Shown here in pieces: positions 35,894 through 47,880 of a DNA stretch of 64,000 bases. Source of the stretch: Durusdinium trenchii (taxonomy: Eukaryota > Sar > Dinophyceae > Suessiales > Symbiodiniaceae); NCBI GenBank assembly GCA_963970005.1, contig CAXAMN010013891.1:30917-94916 (forward strand), given 5' to 3'. Position 1 is the first letter of the stretch. Each line of letters opens with the position of its first letter. The position numbers and the translations under genes were made by a program. The notes beneath the pieces are model-generated. The model did not search any database, was not told the DNA's origin, and saw only the letters and a list, made by a program, of their open reading frames with translations.

Positions 35894-36385
35894 GCAGGAT
35901 GTTTGGTGGGTGGGTCGTGGGTCGTGGGTCGTGTCGTGGGTCGTACCCAGATTTGGGTCGTGCGCGCAAGCCGAGCCCTGAAAGATCCAACCAAAACGGC
36001 CAACGAGTCCAGTTGTGCTTCTTCAACGGCGGGGAAGGCAGGCGCCTTGGCGGTTCTTCGGGTGTCCAAACCTCCTCAACTTGGTCCATAGAGTCCAGTG
36101 TTCCAAGGAGTTCGTTCCTCTATAGTGAGATGTGTGGGGCCAAGAGCAACCATCTGCCGTGAAATTGGAGCAAAAAACACCTCTGACCTTGGCCTTGGCT
36201 TCAGCTTAGGACGTCGAAGTCCGTCATTTCGAGGGAGAAGACTGCTGACAAAAGTAAAAACTATGGGAGTCAGAAGTGCTGGACAGAATCTGCATAGATG
36301 CTTCAGCTTCAGCTTCATTTGGCTACTTCACTCAAGCTTCACTTCTTCCGTCCTCAGCACACATCGGCCCCGCACCGGCCGAACA

Positions 36386-39300
36386 ATGGCTTCCATGGCG
36401 CGGCAAAGAACCGGCCACCCCGGCCACCTCGCACTCGGCTTGCTCGGAGTGAGCGCGCTTGTCTGGTGGCTCCAAGGCTCCGTCAGCGCGGCTCCTTTCG
36501 TGGGCCCGCGCCACCCAGCGCCGGGCGTCGGCGTCGGGAAAAGGAGCTCCAAGGTGAGGAGGCCAGCGAGGGACGGGAGTGCGGAGCGGAGCTGACGATG
36601 CTGACGGGGAGCCGAAATTGAGGGAGAAAGAGGAAGGTCCGCCCATTCAGCTGAAATTGACATTCTTTCCCAAGTTCCAACTTCTTGCCTTCGGAAAACA
36701 ACAGAAAAAAGTATATGAAAGACATGTTTCATCATGTTTCCTTCAACCACCTCACCCCCCCTGAGTGGCGTCTCAGCAGACTGACGCCGCGTATTCAGTA
36801 AGGCATGATCTGCCAAGTCGCGGGAACGGCGCTGCGCCGGCGGTTGCGGCTCCACAACCCCCTGCTGCGAAGTCGTCCAAGCCACGAGTACCACCGGTGC
36901 CGATGCCCTTTGGCGACGTGAACGTTGATATGACCATGATGCGCTTCAGCCACTTCGTGCCCAGGTGGGATCGATCGAAAAGGGGCAAAACCACCGTTGA
37001 TGTTGAGCGTTTTTTGTTGACTGGCCTGCCGAAGTGCCGAAGAGCCGAAGAGCTTCCATGTCGAAATGCATCAGGTAAAAACCGCATTAGGTCTTGAGAA
37101 ACCTCAGTTAGATCAAAACAGATCACAACAAATGCAAAGGTTGGGTAATTTCAGTTGAGAAGAACCTGCAAAAACGGTGATACCTGCTTGGAACTGGACC
37201 CTTCCGTGGCGTTTTTTACGAAGTCTTGTACCGTCCAAAAGCATATAAAAGCCGCCCGGTGGTATCGCTGAGTGTTTTTTTTTTGAAGTCCCTCGTGCCG
37301 TCGGAAAGGCTCTACAACTTTTGCCGTGACTTGGGAATGACCAAAGGCCGGATCATGCCTTCCATCGGCTTCTGTGCGGATGAGCACCTGGGCCGGTTTC
37401 CAATGACTCGGGGCAAACGGATGATGCGGTACGGTGCCGGGCGGGGGTGGTTTCCCGTCCGGTCTGTGTTGGAAACAGACCGAACCAAACACGTCGATGG
37501 GTTTTGCAGCGAAGGTCCAGGTGCAGTCATGAGAAATGGAACTTGGGTGAAGGAGACAGAGCGCCAGATCGGGCTGTGCTGTGCAGAGGAATAAACACTT
37601 CCCGAGTTGATTTTTTAAATCTGGGTGCCAGATTTATTTGCATGGCTCCAACCATTCCAAATGAAGTGGTAGTACAATGTTGTAAGTAGTGAGGGTTTTA
37701 TTGATCCTTTTCTATCCTTTCCTGAGAAGCGAACTTCCTCAGAATCAATCCACTTCAATAATGAACCTGTTGATTGTTGGGGATCTGTTGTTCGCCTGGG
37801 GTGTTTGGTTTGGGGAAGGGGCTTGGCTCACCCCAAACACCTGTCATGACATTACAGACCAAAACCAAGGTCTCGTGACTCTCACAACAAGCAGCAAAAC
37901 ACGGGCAAAACAGGCAAAGGCAAACGGCAAAAGCTGCAAAACACATACCAGGACCTTCCAAGAGGTGTCTATAAATAGCCTCTTAGAGCTTAAGGAGTGT
38001 CCAAAAACCACCGGACTTGGAAGGTCCTGGTACAAGCCAACTTCCTGTCCAGGGCGCCCTGGATCCTTTTGGCAGCAGCCCTGGATTTTTACTTAGACTT
38101 CGGTCACGCAACGTCGCCCACTTTGCTGAGGAACCAGGGCTTTCCTGCCATCACCATCACCAAGCATTTCGGTGCCTACCCCTTCACACATGGCTATATC
38201 GGCGGCGTCATGGTGCCCTGGCGGACGAGCTCGGCAAGAGAACCGCGGCGGTATTTTCTTTATTTTTCTTCTCGGCGTCCGACATAGATAGGGCCGCAAT
38301 GTATTGAACATCGCTTCATTTCCGACAGTGAGTTTCGCGGAATTCATCGCCGGTCCCGGCGACAGGCTCCTCCTGCTCCTTGAAAAAGGGCAACACTTAT
38401 GCTGGAGCATGGCTCAGTGCCATGAAAGTGAAACAACACCTCGTTACTCATGGCAGTTCCCATGGGGCCACACCCAGTGCCCTGCCTGACCCCCCAGGTC
38501 CATCACTGGTTCAGTTAGTTCTGTTTTCGGTGTTGGCACCTCTACGACTCCGCAGGTCACGCGGGTCGCGGATCTTCAATCATGTGGACGAAGCGTGTGT
38601 AAGCAGGGAGCAGGGCGCGTTTCAGCAGGTCGCGGATCCTATAAAGGAGCACACCGACAGGTCGTCTTTGCTTTTTTTCATCCATCCGTCTTCCGCCCAG
38701 CACGTCCTATGAACCGAGCCGTGCGGATCCGCGGTGCGGTGCGGATCCGCTGGGCCGTGCGGATTCGCTGGGCCGGGCGTGGGTACTCGGGTGGTTTGGA
38801 GCGAGCCAAGTGCGTTGGCTCGCCTCCTCCCAGTTCTGGGTTCGAGTTGTACTGGTTTCTGATCGTTTTCTTTGCGTGGTGTCCAAAACCCTACACCTCC
38901 AGTCGTGCCTCAGGTTCAGTATGACTGGACCCTCCTGGCACCCCCAAACCCCTCACTCAGAAGGTACGACTGACTGGAGGCCTAGGGACGTTCGACGACT
39001 GGAGGCCCTTGATCGTCATGGCCCCCATGCTCACCACGGTGACGACTTCGTGATCATCCACGCCCCACACGTGGGCTACGATCCGGAGACCGAGACCTAT
39101 GGCGTCTATCGCAGGTCGGTTGACCCAGCATGACGGGAGGGAGTGTGAGGAGTGGGGAGACTTCGTGGAAACGATGGGAAACATCGGATTTCACCACCCA
39201 GGACGGTGTTGGGAGAGATGGTTTAAGCACAGGCCGACACATGAGCCGACACATGAAAACGGCTTGATCGGACTCGCGGGTCGAAAAGCTGTTTCTTATC

Positions 39301-39826
39301 TTTTTTAATGGAACACTCTCTGAACATGAGGAGGGTGTGAAGAGTCAACGATGCTGATAGACCGTGTGATCAACAGATTCTGTATCATTCCGCTGTCCTA
39401 TCAGTAAGGTCATTCTTCATGTCCAATCTCAGCAGATGGAACAACCCCCGATTTCAAAGACGGATGTATCTCCAGTGGAACTTTGATTTTCTTTGAGACA
39501 GGGCATTCGTTTTTCAGGCGGTTCACTGTTCTTGGTGTTTTCGTATGCCTGGATTCACTCCTTATGCTTAGGACCTTCCCAGCGACCCTTTGAGATCCCA
39601 GTGGCTGACACCACTTAGGCCTGTAAGTTCGGTCACTTACCAAGCCTGAAGCCTTCGGTCGAAACCCAACGCCTTCCAGCTCCAGGCGGCAGGTGGCCGA
39701 CCCAGAGCATTCTATGTCGACCTGCTGTGGGAAGGTGGCTGGTACTTTGGCACCCTACATCGACAGCTATGAGAAAGCGCTGGGGCGCATCAGCGTACGC
39801 GAAGCCAAAGATGGAGTCTTGGGAAG
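36386..39826 (+). CDS. LCIB-like protein (theta carbonic anhydrase family) with N-terminal targeting leader
   Basis: LCIB-family proteins are Zn carbonic anhydrases of algal plastids and pyrenoids that recover CO2. Exon 1 (36386-36553) starts at ATG and encodes a hydrophobic leader (HLALGLLGVSALVWWLQG) followed by AAPFVGPRHP. A Phe just after the signal-peptide end is typical of dinoflagellate plastid leaders. Later exons: about 36780-36964 (NVDMTMMRFSHFVPR), 37309-37383 (LGMTKGRIMPSIGFCADE), 38131-~38204 (ITKHFGAYPFTHGYIGG), 38329-~38360 (SFAEFIAGPG), 39005-39114 (DDFVIIHAPHVGYDPETETY) and 39686-~39826 (EHSMSTCCGKVAGTLAPYID). The order CxDE / FGxxF-GG / PHxxh / CCG matches the family, and the CADE join needs a GC donor at 37384. 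Exon 2's start, the end of exon 4 and the C-terminus are uncertain: the last exon's frame is open to a TGA ending at 39860, or splices on. Confidence 0.6.
37946..38032. repeat. fold-back element in intron 37384-38130
   Basis: Perfect 17-bp inverted repeat: taccaggaccttccaag (37946-37962) and cttggaaggtcctggta (38016-38032). The loop (aggtgtctataaatagcctc and ttaaggagtgtccaaaaacc) also shares words with 24443-24516. It lies in an intron of the LCIB-like gene. Confidence 0.85.
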
Positions 39827-40273
39827 GGCCCGGGCCGACCCTTTTTTTCCGAAACACTGAAACTTTTGAGGTTAGGGGGAACAACATCTTCTGAAAAGCC
39901 CATGATCATACACTCCGACTTGCTAATATGGAAGTGGACAACCCCCTGTTCGTAAAGGAATGTCGTTTTCGAAAAAGGAAATCCACTGCCATGTTAGTCA
40001 TTGTTAGTCAGTCAGAGTGTACCATACTCATCCCAGTCCAAAATGGTTGATGGTTCTTCGATCCTTCATGCGACCCGTTGGAACTCCCATCTGTCCGGCC
40101 TATATGTGGGGGCGGGGGTGCGAGCCCATGTCACACCCACCTGGTGCCAAACACCTCGTTTCAAGTGGGTTCAATCCGAGAACCCGCATGGTCCATCTGG
40201 GAGTGATCACGTCCTTTCCTTGAACCAAACTCCGCGCCAGCCCCGTCCGGCGGCGTCCGGTGGCCCCGTGGCG

Positions 40274-42014
40274 TCAGGAGTGGTTTTGGTGAACATTGGC
40301 AACTCGCTGTTGAGCGAGGAGGACGACTTGGGCATTGCTTTGAACTTTGATCGGCTTTTAGAACCGGATGCTTTGGAGAATCCCCTGCTCTTGCAGAGCA
40401 CCTCGGTGGTGTATATCGCCTCCGCAGAGTTCAGCGGCCTGTACCACGCGACGAAGACGACACCCAAAACCTCCAAAGGGGAGGGCCAGAAAGCACAAAC
40501 CCTGTGGGAGTTGGATGAGCGATTGGCTTGGAGGCCCTTAACGGATCCCAGCTTAAAGCAGCTCTTAAGCCAAGAGTTCTTCTCCTTTAAGAAGAAGCCA
40601 GAGGATCTACCTGGAGAGGCTGGACGCTTCGAGAGGACGCTCTTGCCCCACTTGCCCTTTATCATCACATCTCCCTACGCTCCAGACTTCACAGCAGCTC
40701 TGGTGATCATGCAGTATGAGTTCGACCGTGGAGTGCAGTCTATTGTGACCTCTCCTGCATACAAGGACGACCTCTCAGACTCCTTTTTTTTCGGTTTCGA
40801 AAGAGGTCCGCTGCGTGTGGGTTCAACGGAAGTAGAGAAGTCCCTCCAAACCAATGGGGATTGTGGACATGCCAGCTAGCAGCTAGTAGTCCGTTTTGTT
40901 CATGGTCTCGGGAATATTGAACCCAGCCTTTATCGGACGCCTCCTATCTTAAGAAGTGTGGTTTCCCAGCTTGACTACCGAGCATATGTTTGAAACACGC
41001 ATCAAATCCCCCAATTCCGACGCAAACATGTCGGTAGAACGTACCGAGGATTTTGGGGGGATCAGAAACCGATGATTTCCTGTGGTCTCCAGCCGTTTTG
41101 GACGATCTCTTTTCAGACCGACCTGAGCAAGCCAAGCTCCACTGCCTTTCAGAAGCCGCCTCTCAGGGAGATCGCTTCTCCCTCCCAAAAAGCACTGTGT
41201 GGAATCCGTGTGGAATCAGTTTTGGGGTCGCCGTCCTCTTTTCCGCGAAGCCCTACGTTAGCTCGTGCCCTTTCTTTTTCTTTTCCTTTAAGCCTGGGAA
41301 GAGCCGACATCTAAAGACATCCAAAGACACCCAGGCCAAACAAGCGCCTTCCAATCCGGGCGTCACCGTCCTGTCCTTTCACCGATGCTTCCCGGAGCCT
41401 TCGGATTGGGTAAAGAGAAGAGCAGAGGGTGGTTGTCACAGGATCGGAACTGCATGCTGATCTCCGGGCTGAATATTGATGTGGCACCAGCCGCCAATGA
41501 CCTCGAGGCGCACCCGCCAGGGTTGGATTAAGCACAGCAAAGCTTTTTGGGGTGTCCGAAGTCCTGAATGAGCATTTCAAAGGACCCAAGCACGCAAGCT
41601 TCTGAGCAGGGTCCTCATTGGGTCTTCGCTTGACCCACGTGTCTGGCATCTTTCTTCCATCTTATGCCACAGACTGTGCAACGATGCCACGGATTCAAGT
41701 GGCTCCAAGAACGGATCATGTTCTTCTTGATGTTCTTGGAACAACAACCCAACAACCCAACAACCACGGTCCATGTTGTTCTTGATGTTGTTCTTCTTGA
41801 TGTTCTTGTTGTTGTTGGGTTGTTGTCGAAGAAATCAATGATTGGAGATGTTTTCGTTTTCTTTCAGGCATTCCCGCAGACGATGTTCCTTCCTTGGGCT
41901 GCCTACGTGCAGTTGGCAGATGGTACCCAGCGTGTCATCGAGCAAGACGCTTTGGTGACCCTTTTGCACAAACAGCCTCTGGAGAATAAGGACAGACTTG
42001 CGGACACCTTGTAA
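40274..42014 (+). CDS. unassigned gene fragment, two or more exons, C-terminal end seen
   Basis: A long open stretch (about 40274-40879) reads as ordinary protein: VVLVNIGNSLLSEEDDLGIA near its start, then ESxLKQLL-like and FIITSPYAPDFTAALVIMQY segments, with many Leu and acidic residues. A later exon 41868-42014 follows an AG/G acceptor, reads MFLPWAAYVQLADGTQRVIE and stops at TAA, which looks like a genuine C-terminus. These may be downstream exons of the LCIB-like gene (same strand, 0.4 kb away) or a separate gene. I recognise no domain. The 40.2-kb frame runs on into a TAG at 40877-40879, so a donor probably lies before that. Confidence 0.4.
41715..41826. repeat. TTCTTGATG / TTG-rich degenerate repeat
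   Basis: Several copies of ttgttcttcttgatgttctt mixed with acaacaacccaacaaccc, so the strand composition flips within the tract. It lies directly upstream of the exon at 41868. Confidence 0.65.
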
Positions 42015-42396
42015 CAAGATAGCTGATACCAAACATAGGATGATACGAAGCTTTTTCGTCCTTTTCCGTCGTGTGGGGCTGGCTGCCAGGCGTATTTTTC
42101 ATTGAACGAAATACTGAAATCCTCCACCACTCGCTGCGAACTGCTCCTTCCCCCCCTTGGTGAACCATTTGACCCTCAAAAAAGCACCTTTTCCCCTCCA
42201 GCTGTCGGACTGGACTTGCTTGGCCGCTCGGCTTCTTCGACCTGCCGCGTGAACATCGACCGTGGCGTCCAGAAAGCTGTGTGCACGGAAACGGTGCGAT
42301 AAAGCGGCTTATAAAGTTAACAGTTAAGCCGCTCGAGTAACAACACGAGAAGCTCCTCATGATGGCCAGCCAAAGGTAATAGGCTAAAGGAGCTGC

Positions 42397-42960
42397 ATGG
42401 ACCTGCAACGATGGAGGAACGGCCCAGCTGTTCCATTTTACGACCCAGCCGGCAAGTTGCAAAGCAAGCAGCCCGGGCATACACGGCTCCACGGACGTTA
42501 CGCATCTGTCGAGCTCGAGTTGAGTCGGAGGGTCGTTTTCGAAGAGGGCGGAGTTCCGCCGGTTCTCCGGTTGGCGCGGCGTTCGTTTGCCACGTCCTCT
42601 CGACCCTTGGTGATTGGTTTCGTGCCCTATACCCTCAGGTCTTTCCGGTTTTTCCGGTCGCTGGCCTTCTTCCCCGGCTGGTGACGTTTGGCTTCTTCGC
42701 CCTGGGTGACTCCTCGCACGAACGGAGACAGGTCTCCACGAAAGGCCACCGTTTCATACGACGCGCGTGAGGACGCCATTGAGCTGGAGCGAGGCTTTGC
42801 GGCTTTGGCGACCCACCAGATGAAGAGGACGTTTTTCTTTTTGATCTGGAAAAGCGACCATGGCGGGATCAGTGACCCTGGCCCTAAACCCGCTGAAAAT
42901 CAACCAGAAGCCCAATGGCGCGGATGTGATGGAAAGTCCTTTCGGGAGTGATACAAACCT
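42397..42960 (+). CDS. exon-like segments, one with a flavodoxin-type motif
   Basis: Segment 42639-42719 (AG/G acceptor, GA donor) ends in TFGFFALGDSSH. This resembles the F-x-LGDSSY/H loop of the flavodoxin (FMN-binding) domain in diflavin reductases such as sulfite reductase or P450 reductase. A preceding frame 42590-42638 ends LGDWFRALYPQ, in the position of the xFWRAL helix. Another segment (about 42773-42820) reads EDAIELERGFAALATHQ without a match. A frame at 42397-42590 (SVELELSRRVVFEEGG) is in a different phase. Assigning a diflavin reductase rests on one motif and is tentative. Confidence 0.3.
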
Positions 42961-44576
42961 GGATGATACAATTCAACAACAGTTCCCCCGCTTGTCAAGG
43001 GAAGTCTACAACAGATGGTTCGCATAGCAGACACGTACTTTTTCTACAGAATTTTGTGATTCCGCTCCAGGATGGTCTTCCACAACTCGCGTGAAGGAAA
43101 GCTGGATGAAGTTCGCGTGGTGTGAAACTTCGTTAGGACTAGGATTGTTGGGGACGAGAGAAGAATTCGTAATTCGTCCAATTCGTTATGGCAGGCACCA
43201 GTATGAGCATAAAGTTGGAGAAGCACTGTTTGCAAAGACGAGCAAGAACCATCCCGCAGTTCGAGAAAAAGTAGAGCCCAACATGTTTTTGACTGGTGAA
43301 TGGTCTAGAGTCTAAGTCAAATGAGTGCTTTTCCTTGCTTTGTGTCCAGCCTGGTGTCGTGTCATGTACAAAAGCAAGTTATAGTTATAGGCCTCTCGTC
43401 CTTCTTCGGCCAGAATGCCTAGCCGCGGCCAAATCAGTCGTTCTTGAGACCAAGTGCAGCAAAGTGCGTCCAGGGCGACGAGGGTTTGACCTTTCCAGAG
43501 GGCCACAAAAAGGCATGACTCAATGGAGTCGATGGGTTGAGAACTTGAACCCAAAAAACACCAGGAGTTCAGCAGTTCAGCGACAGAGCCCCGCAGCTTA
43601 ACGGTGGGGTGCAAGCCCCTGCGTGGTGCCCAATGGAATCTCCCCTGTGCAAACTCCGTTTAAGTATAAAGTATAGTAACTATATATAGGTAACATTCTT
43701 ACTCCACAAGTGGCGAGAGGCCATTTGAGTGTTTATTAGTTAGGGAGACTTTGGAAGAAAGGACACCCACACACCAAACATTATTAATCGTGGGCCAACA
43801 ACTTGTTGTCCGGAGCACCCATGATGACTAGGTCCTCCACGGCAGGCGAAGAGGAGCAGTCTGAGCTTGCACGCCGTGGCATCCTCAGAGTGGTCCAACC
43901 TACTGGCGATGGCCTCCAACCTACTAGAGATGGCCTTGAACAACTGCTTTGCGTCAAGATAAACAAGCCCAGGTCCAGTCCTTTGAATGCCCACACGACC
44001 CTGAACCACTTGAAGGGTCAAAACCACGACCCTGTTTCCCTGTTGGTGAAGAGACGTTTTCTGCTTTTCGGACATGGCTCGACAGGGTCAACCCAGGGGG
44101 GCTTGTCTCCGGGCGGCGCTTCATGAGGCTTGTCCGATGAAGAGAACTTGCTCGAAGCTGTGATGAGCTTGGGCTTGCGAGGTGCCTTTTTCACCCGGTG
44201 CGTCGGGCTGGGCGATGCGATGTGAACGCGGGGTCGAACACCCGTCGGACGTACCCTCAATGGAAAGAACAAAGAGTTCAACCCAGATGAAGACGAAGCA
44301 ACCAATTTCATCTCCACTTCCTTTTCCACCCAACCCATCGGTTCGATCCTCCTGCGCGCGTAGGCGAAGGGGTGGTCGCCCTGCAGGACTCCGTTGCAAG
44401 GCCTGTGTTTGGGGAGCCAATGGACCTTGGGAGACATTGAGGGAATCATGTTGTGACTCACCTTGTGACTCAGTGCACGGACACGGACACCTGAGTCGGG
44501 GCTTTCTTCGTGACAACCGCCCGCACCAGTGGCTCTCAGAGAGAGGGTAAAGGGTAAAGGAAGTAGCTATGTCTAT
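42961..44576. other. no gene recognised; long open frames on the minus strand
   Basis: Minus-strand frames 44018-44461 and 44121-44582 overlap. The first reads like protein in part (KVHWLPKHRPCNGVLQGDHP, PRKPKLITASSKFSSSDKP), and a + frame 43091-43315 reads KFAWCETSLGLGLLGTREEF. None is flanked by convincing splice sites or matches a family. They may be decayed retrogene pieces. Confidence 0.35.
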
Positions 44577-44805
44577 AATCACTCTATTTTTGGACCATTT
44601 GATACATAGTTTAGTTCTGTCTTACTTGCCTTTTGCAAGCATTGTTGGATCTATTTTTCGCCCCCCTTGAAATTGTACATATTCAAGGGGTCGAAGAATG
44701 GAGTGATTGTGTACAATAAACTACAAGTTTATACAATGTGCATGATCGCGACAAAACTTAGAGATGAACGCAGAAGTATCTGCAATCACCCTATTGCAAC
44801 TTATG
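44577..44805 (+). repeat. left direct repeat of the AT-rich block
   Basis: Contains, in order, atcactctatttttggacc, then a segment with ggatctatttttcg / ccccttgaaattgtacat / caataaactac, then acaatgtgcatgatc followed by aaaacttagagatgaacgca. The same three segments recur in the same orientation but rotated order at 56240-56506. A weaker third copy of the middle segment lies at about 44880-44945. Confidence 0.75.
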
Positions 44806-44989
44806 TTTTACTTGCATCTTGGATGTGCATTTTTTCAGGGGTTCAAATTATATCCAACAATGTTTGCACATGAATGTAATTTGGACACCCAGAAAAGAGT
44901 ACAATTTCAAAGGGTCAAAGACTAGAGTGAATATATTGTACATATTTATGTACGAGAGACCCCCACGTATAATATAACGTACTATTTCT

Positions 44990-45945
44990 TCTAATATATT
45001 ATCATGCTATATATAAAAGGAAACTTTACGTTATATAAAACAAATTATATTAAATAACGAAAACCAATTATCGAAACCAATTATTTCATTTTTTATATTC
45101 TAGTTTTTAGTTTTTTAGTTTTGCAGCCTTGAAAAGAAAAAAACAAATATCTTTTTTAGTTTTGTGGCCTTTTTTAAACAAAAAAAACTAAGACAAATTA
45201 AATCCTTCAGGTTTCAAGTTTTCCAGGTATTTAGAAATTCTAAAAAAGAAAAAAAACTAAAAAGAAACTAAAACAACTACATATTTAGGTTTTTTAGTTT
45301 TGCGGCCTTTAAAAAAACCAAAAAACAAAAAACAACAAATTATTAGGTTTTTTTGAGTTTTGCGGCCTTAAAAAGAAACTAAAAGAACTAAGTCCTTCAG
45401 GTTTCAAGGTTTCCAGGTATTTAGAAACTCTAAAACAACAAAAAAACCTCAAAAAACTAAAAAACTAAATATTTAGTTTTTTAGTTTTGCGGCCTTTCAA
45501 AAAAACTAAAAAAACTAAAAACTAAAAAGCTAAAGAACCTAAATCCTTCAGGTTTCAAGGTTTCCAGGTATTTAGACATTCTAAAAAAACTAAAAAAAAT
45601 AAAAACACTAAATATTTAGTTTTTTAGTTTTGCGGCCTTAAAAAAAACTAAAAAAACTAAAAAAACTACATATTTAGTTTTTTTAGTTTTGCGGCCTTTA
45701 AAAAGAACAAAAACACTAAAAGACTAAATAGTTATTTTTTTTGTTTTTTTAGGTATTTTTTTCAATTTCTAAATACCTGGAAACCTTGAAACCTGAAGGA
45801 TTTAATTTTTTTGGTTTTGTATTTTTTTAAGGCCGCACAACTAAAAAACTAAATATTTAGTTTTTTTAGTTTTGTTTTAACGGCCGCAAAACTAAATGAA
45901 CTATATATTTAGTTCCCCAAACAGGTTTACCTGTGAGGGGTTCTT
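44990..45945. repeat. AT-rich palindromic repeat array, left half
   Basis: Units combine A/T homopolymer tracts, the perfect palindrome aactaaatatttagtt, a marker ttttgcggcc, and the word aaatccttcaggtttcaagg-tttccaggtattta. That word is in this orientation at about 45198, 45390 and 45540. It is already inverted at about 45768-45800, so orientation flips within this array. Confidence 0.85.
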
Positions 45946-47880
45946 ACTCCTTTTGAAGGGGTGCATGCTCGGGCCGGATGATTTTGAGTTTTTCTCCGGG
46001 CTTGTGTTCCTGGCCGCATGATTTCACCCTTGTCTCCCACTTGTCTCCCAGTAAGCTCTGGATGCTCTCAGTGCTCTGGCCGCATGATTTTGTACTTGTC
46101 TCCCATTTGTCTCCCATTTGTCTCGGACTTGTCTCCCAGTTGTCTCCCAGTAAGCTCTCGATGCTCTCAGTGCTCTGGCCGCATGATTTTATACTTGTGT
46201 CCCATTTGTCTCCCACTTGTCTCCGAGTAAGCTCTGGATGCTCTGAGTGCTCTGGCCGCATGATTTCACACTNNNNNNNNNNTCCCACTTGTCTCCCAGT
46301 AAGCTCTGGATGCTCTGAGTGCTCTGGCCTCATTGTGTCCGCCTTGTCTTCCTTCTTGTCTCCCTTCGTCTCCGGTCTTGTCCGCCTTGTCTTCCTTCTT
46401 GTCTCCCTTTGTCTCCGGTCTTGTCTCCCTTCTTGTTGGTCACTGTGTCCGTCTTGTCTCCCTTCTGTTTCCTTTTGTCTCCCTTCTTGTCTCCCTTCTT
46501 GTTGATGTCTCAAAAAGTGGACTTGGGAATGCTTCGTTGTTGTCCCACCTGTTTGGGGTCTACGTTGGTGTGATTCTTTCTTAAGATGTGTCCGCCCTTT
46601 GTGTCACTGCTGGTGTCGGCCCTTTTCCGTTGGCCAGGTAGCATTTCTATTCATTTGTCTCCCAGGTCTGTCACTGCTGGTGTCCGCCCTTCTCCGCTGG
46701 CCATGTAGCATTTCTGTTCATTTGTCTCCCAGGTCTGTCGCTGCTGGTGTCCGCCCTTTTCCGCGGGCCATGTAGCATTTATTCTATTTCCTTTTCCGTT
46801 GGCCATGTAGCATTTCTGTTCATTTGTCTCCGAGGTGTGTCACTGCTGGTGTCCGCCCTTTTCCGCCGGCGATGCAACATTTCTATTCATTCCCCAAACA
46901 GATTGCCGCATTTCAATTCGTTTGTCTTTAAAGTGATTTCTTTACTTTTGTCTCCCAGGTTCGGTGCCTTGCAGCATTTCTATTCATTTGTTTCCCATGT
47001 GGCTTGTTTACTTTTGTTTTCCAGGTTCGGTGCCTGCACTGCTGGCATCCGCCCTTTTCCCCTTTCCAGCATTTCTATTCATTTGTCTCCCAGGTGATTT
47101 CTGTACTTCCCCAAACAAATTACTGTTAGGGGTCTTAAATGCTTTCTAAGAGTGTCCGCCTTGCTGCCGGACAGCGTGTCTGCCTTCCGTCCCCCTTCTT
47201 GGTCACTGTGTCCACCTTCTTGTTGGTCACTGTGTCCGCCTTGTCTCCCTTCATTCTTTCTTTGTCTCCGGTCTTGTCTCCCTTCTTGTGGGTCATTGTG
47301 TCCGTCTTCCCTTCTGTTTCCTTTTGTCTCCCTCCTTGTTGGTCATTGTGTCCCCCTTGTGTTCCTTCTGTTTCTTTTTGTCTCTGGTCTTGTCCCCCTT
47401 GTTGTTGGTCACTGTGTCCGTCTTGTCTCCTTTTTGTTTCCTTTTGTCTTCCTTCTTGTTGGTCATTGTGTCCGTTTTGTCTCCCTTCTGTTTCCTCTTT
47501 TTCCCAAACAGTTTGCCGTAGGGGTTCTCAATTCTTTCTCAAGATGTGTGCGCCCTTTGTGTCACTGCTGGTGTCCACGCTTTTCCGCTGGCCATGTAGC
47601 ATTTCTATTCATGTGTCTCCCTTTTCCGCTGGCCATGTAATCCTTAATTTTACATTTGTCTCCCAGCTCTAGACTGTTGTGTCCGCCTCTGCCTTGCAAT
47701 CCTTTATTTGTCACACAGCTTTGGGCTGCATGTCGTTTGCAATCCTTTACATTTGTCTCCCTGTGTCTACATGTCTCTGGACTGCTGTGGGCCTCTGCCT
47801 TGCAACCCTTTGTCTCCCAGCTCTGGACGTCGCAAGCTCTAGTTGCAGAGTGTTCTGGTTTTGAAAAAACACAAACTGTT
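45946..47880. repeat. GTCTCC-rich core repeat region
   Basis: A pyrimidine-rich tract dominated by gtctccc and cttgtctccc. It contains at least two longer tandem families. One of about 80-105 bp has the core gtaagctctggatgctct with ggccgcatgattt (about 46040-46330). Another of about 80 bp has ctgctggtgtccgccctttt with ggccatgtagcatttct (about 46605-46960, recurring at 47565-47640). Open frames on both strands translate the repeat (Leu/Ser/Pro/Cys) and are not genes. Confidence 0.85.
46273..46282. other. assembly gap (10 N)
   Basis: Ten consecutive N inside the GTCTCC repeat. The true repeat length here is unknown and the array may be collapsed. Confidence 0.98.

Noticed and set aside
44018-44582. 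Two overlapping minus frames of about 150 codons
   Set aside because: They read partly like protein but overlap in different frames, lack splice signals and show no known motif. Kept only as a note in the region entry.
45944-47672. Several 100-190 codon frames in the GTCTCC region
   Set aside because: They read the low-complexity repeat in several frames on both strands, and one runs through the N gap.
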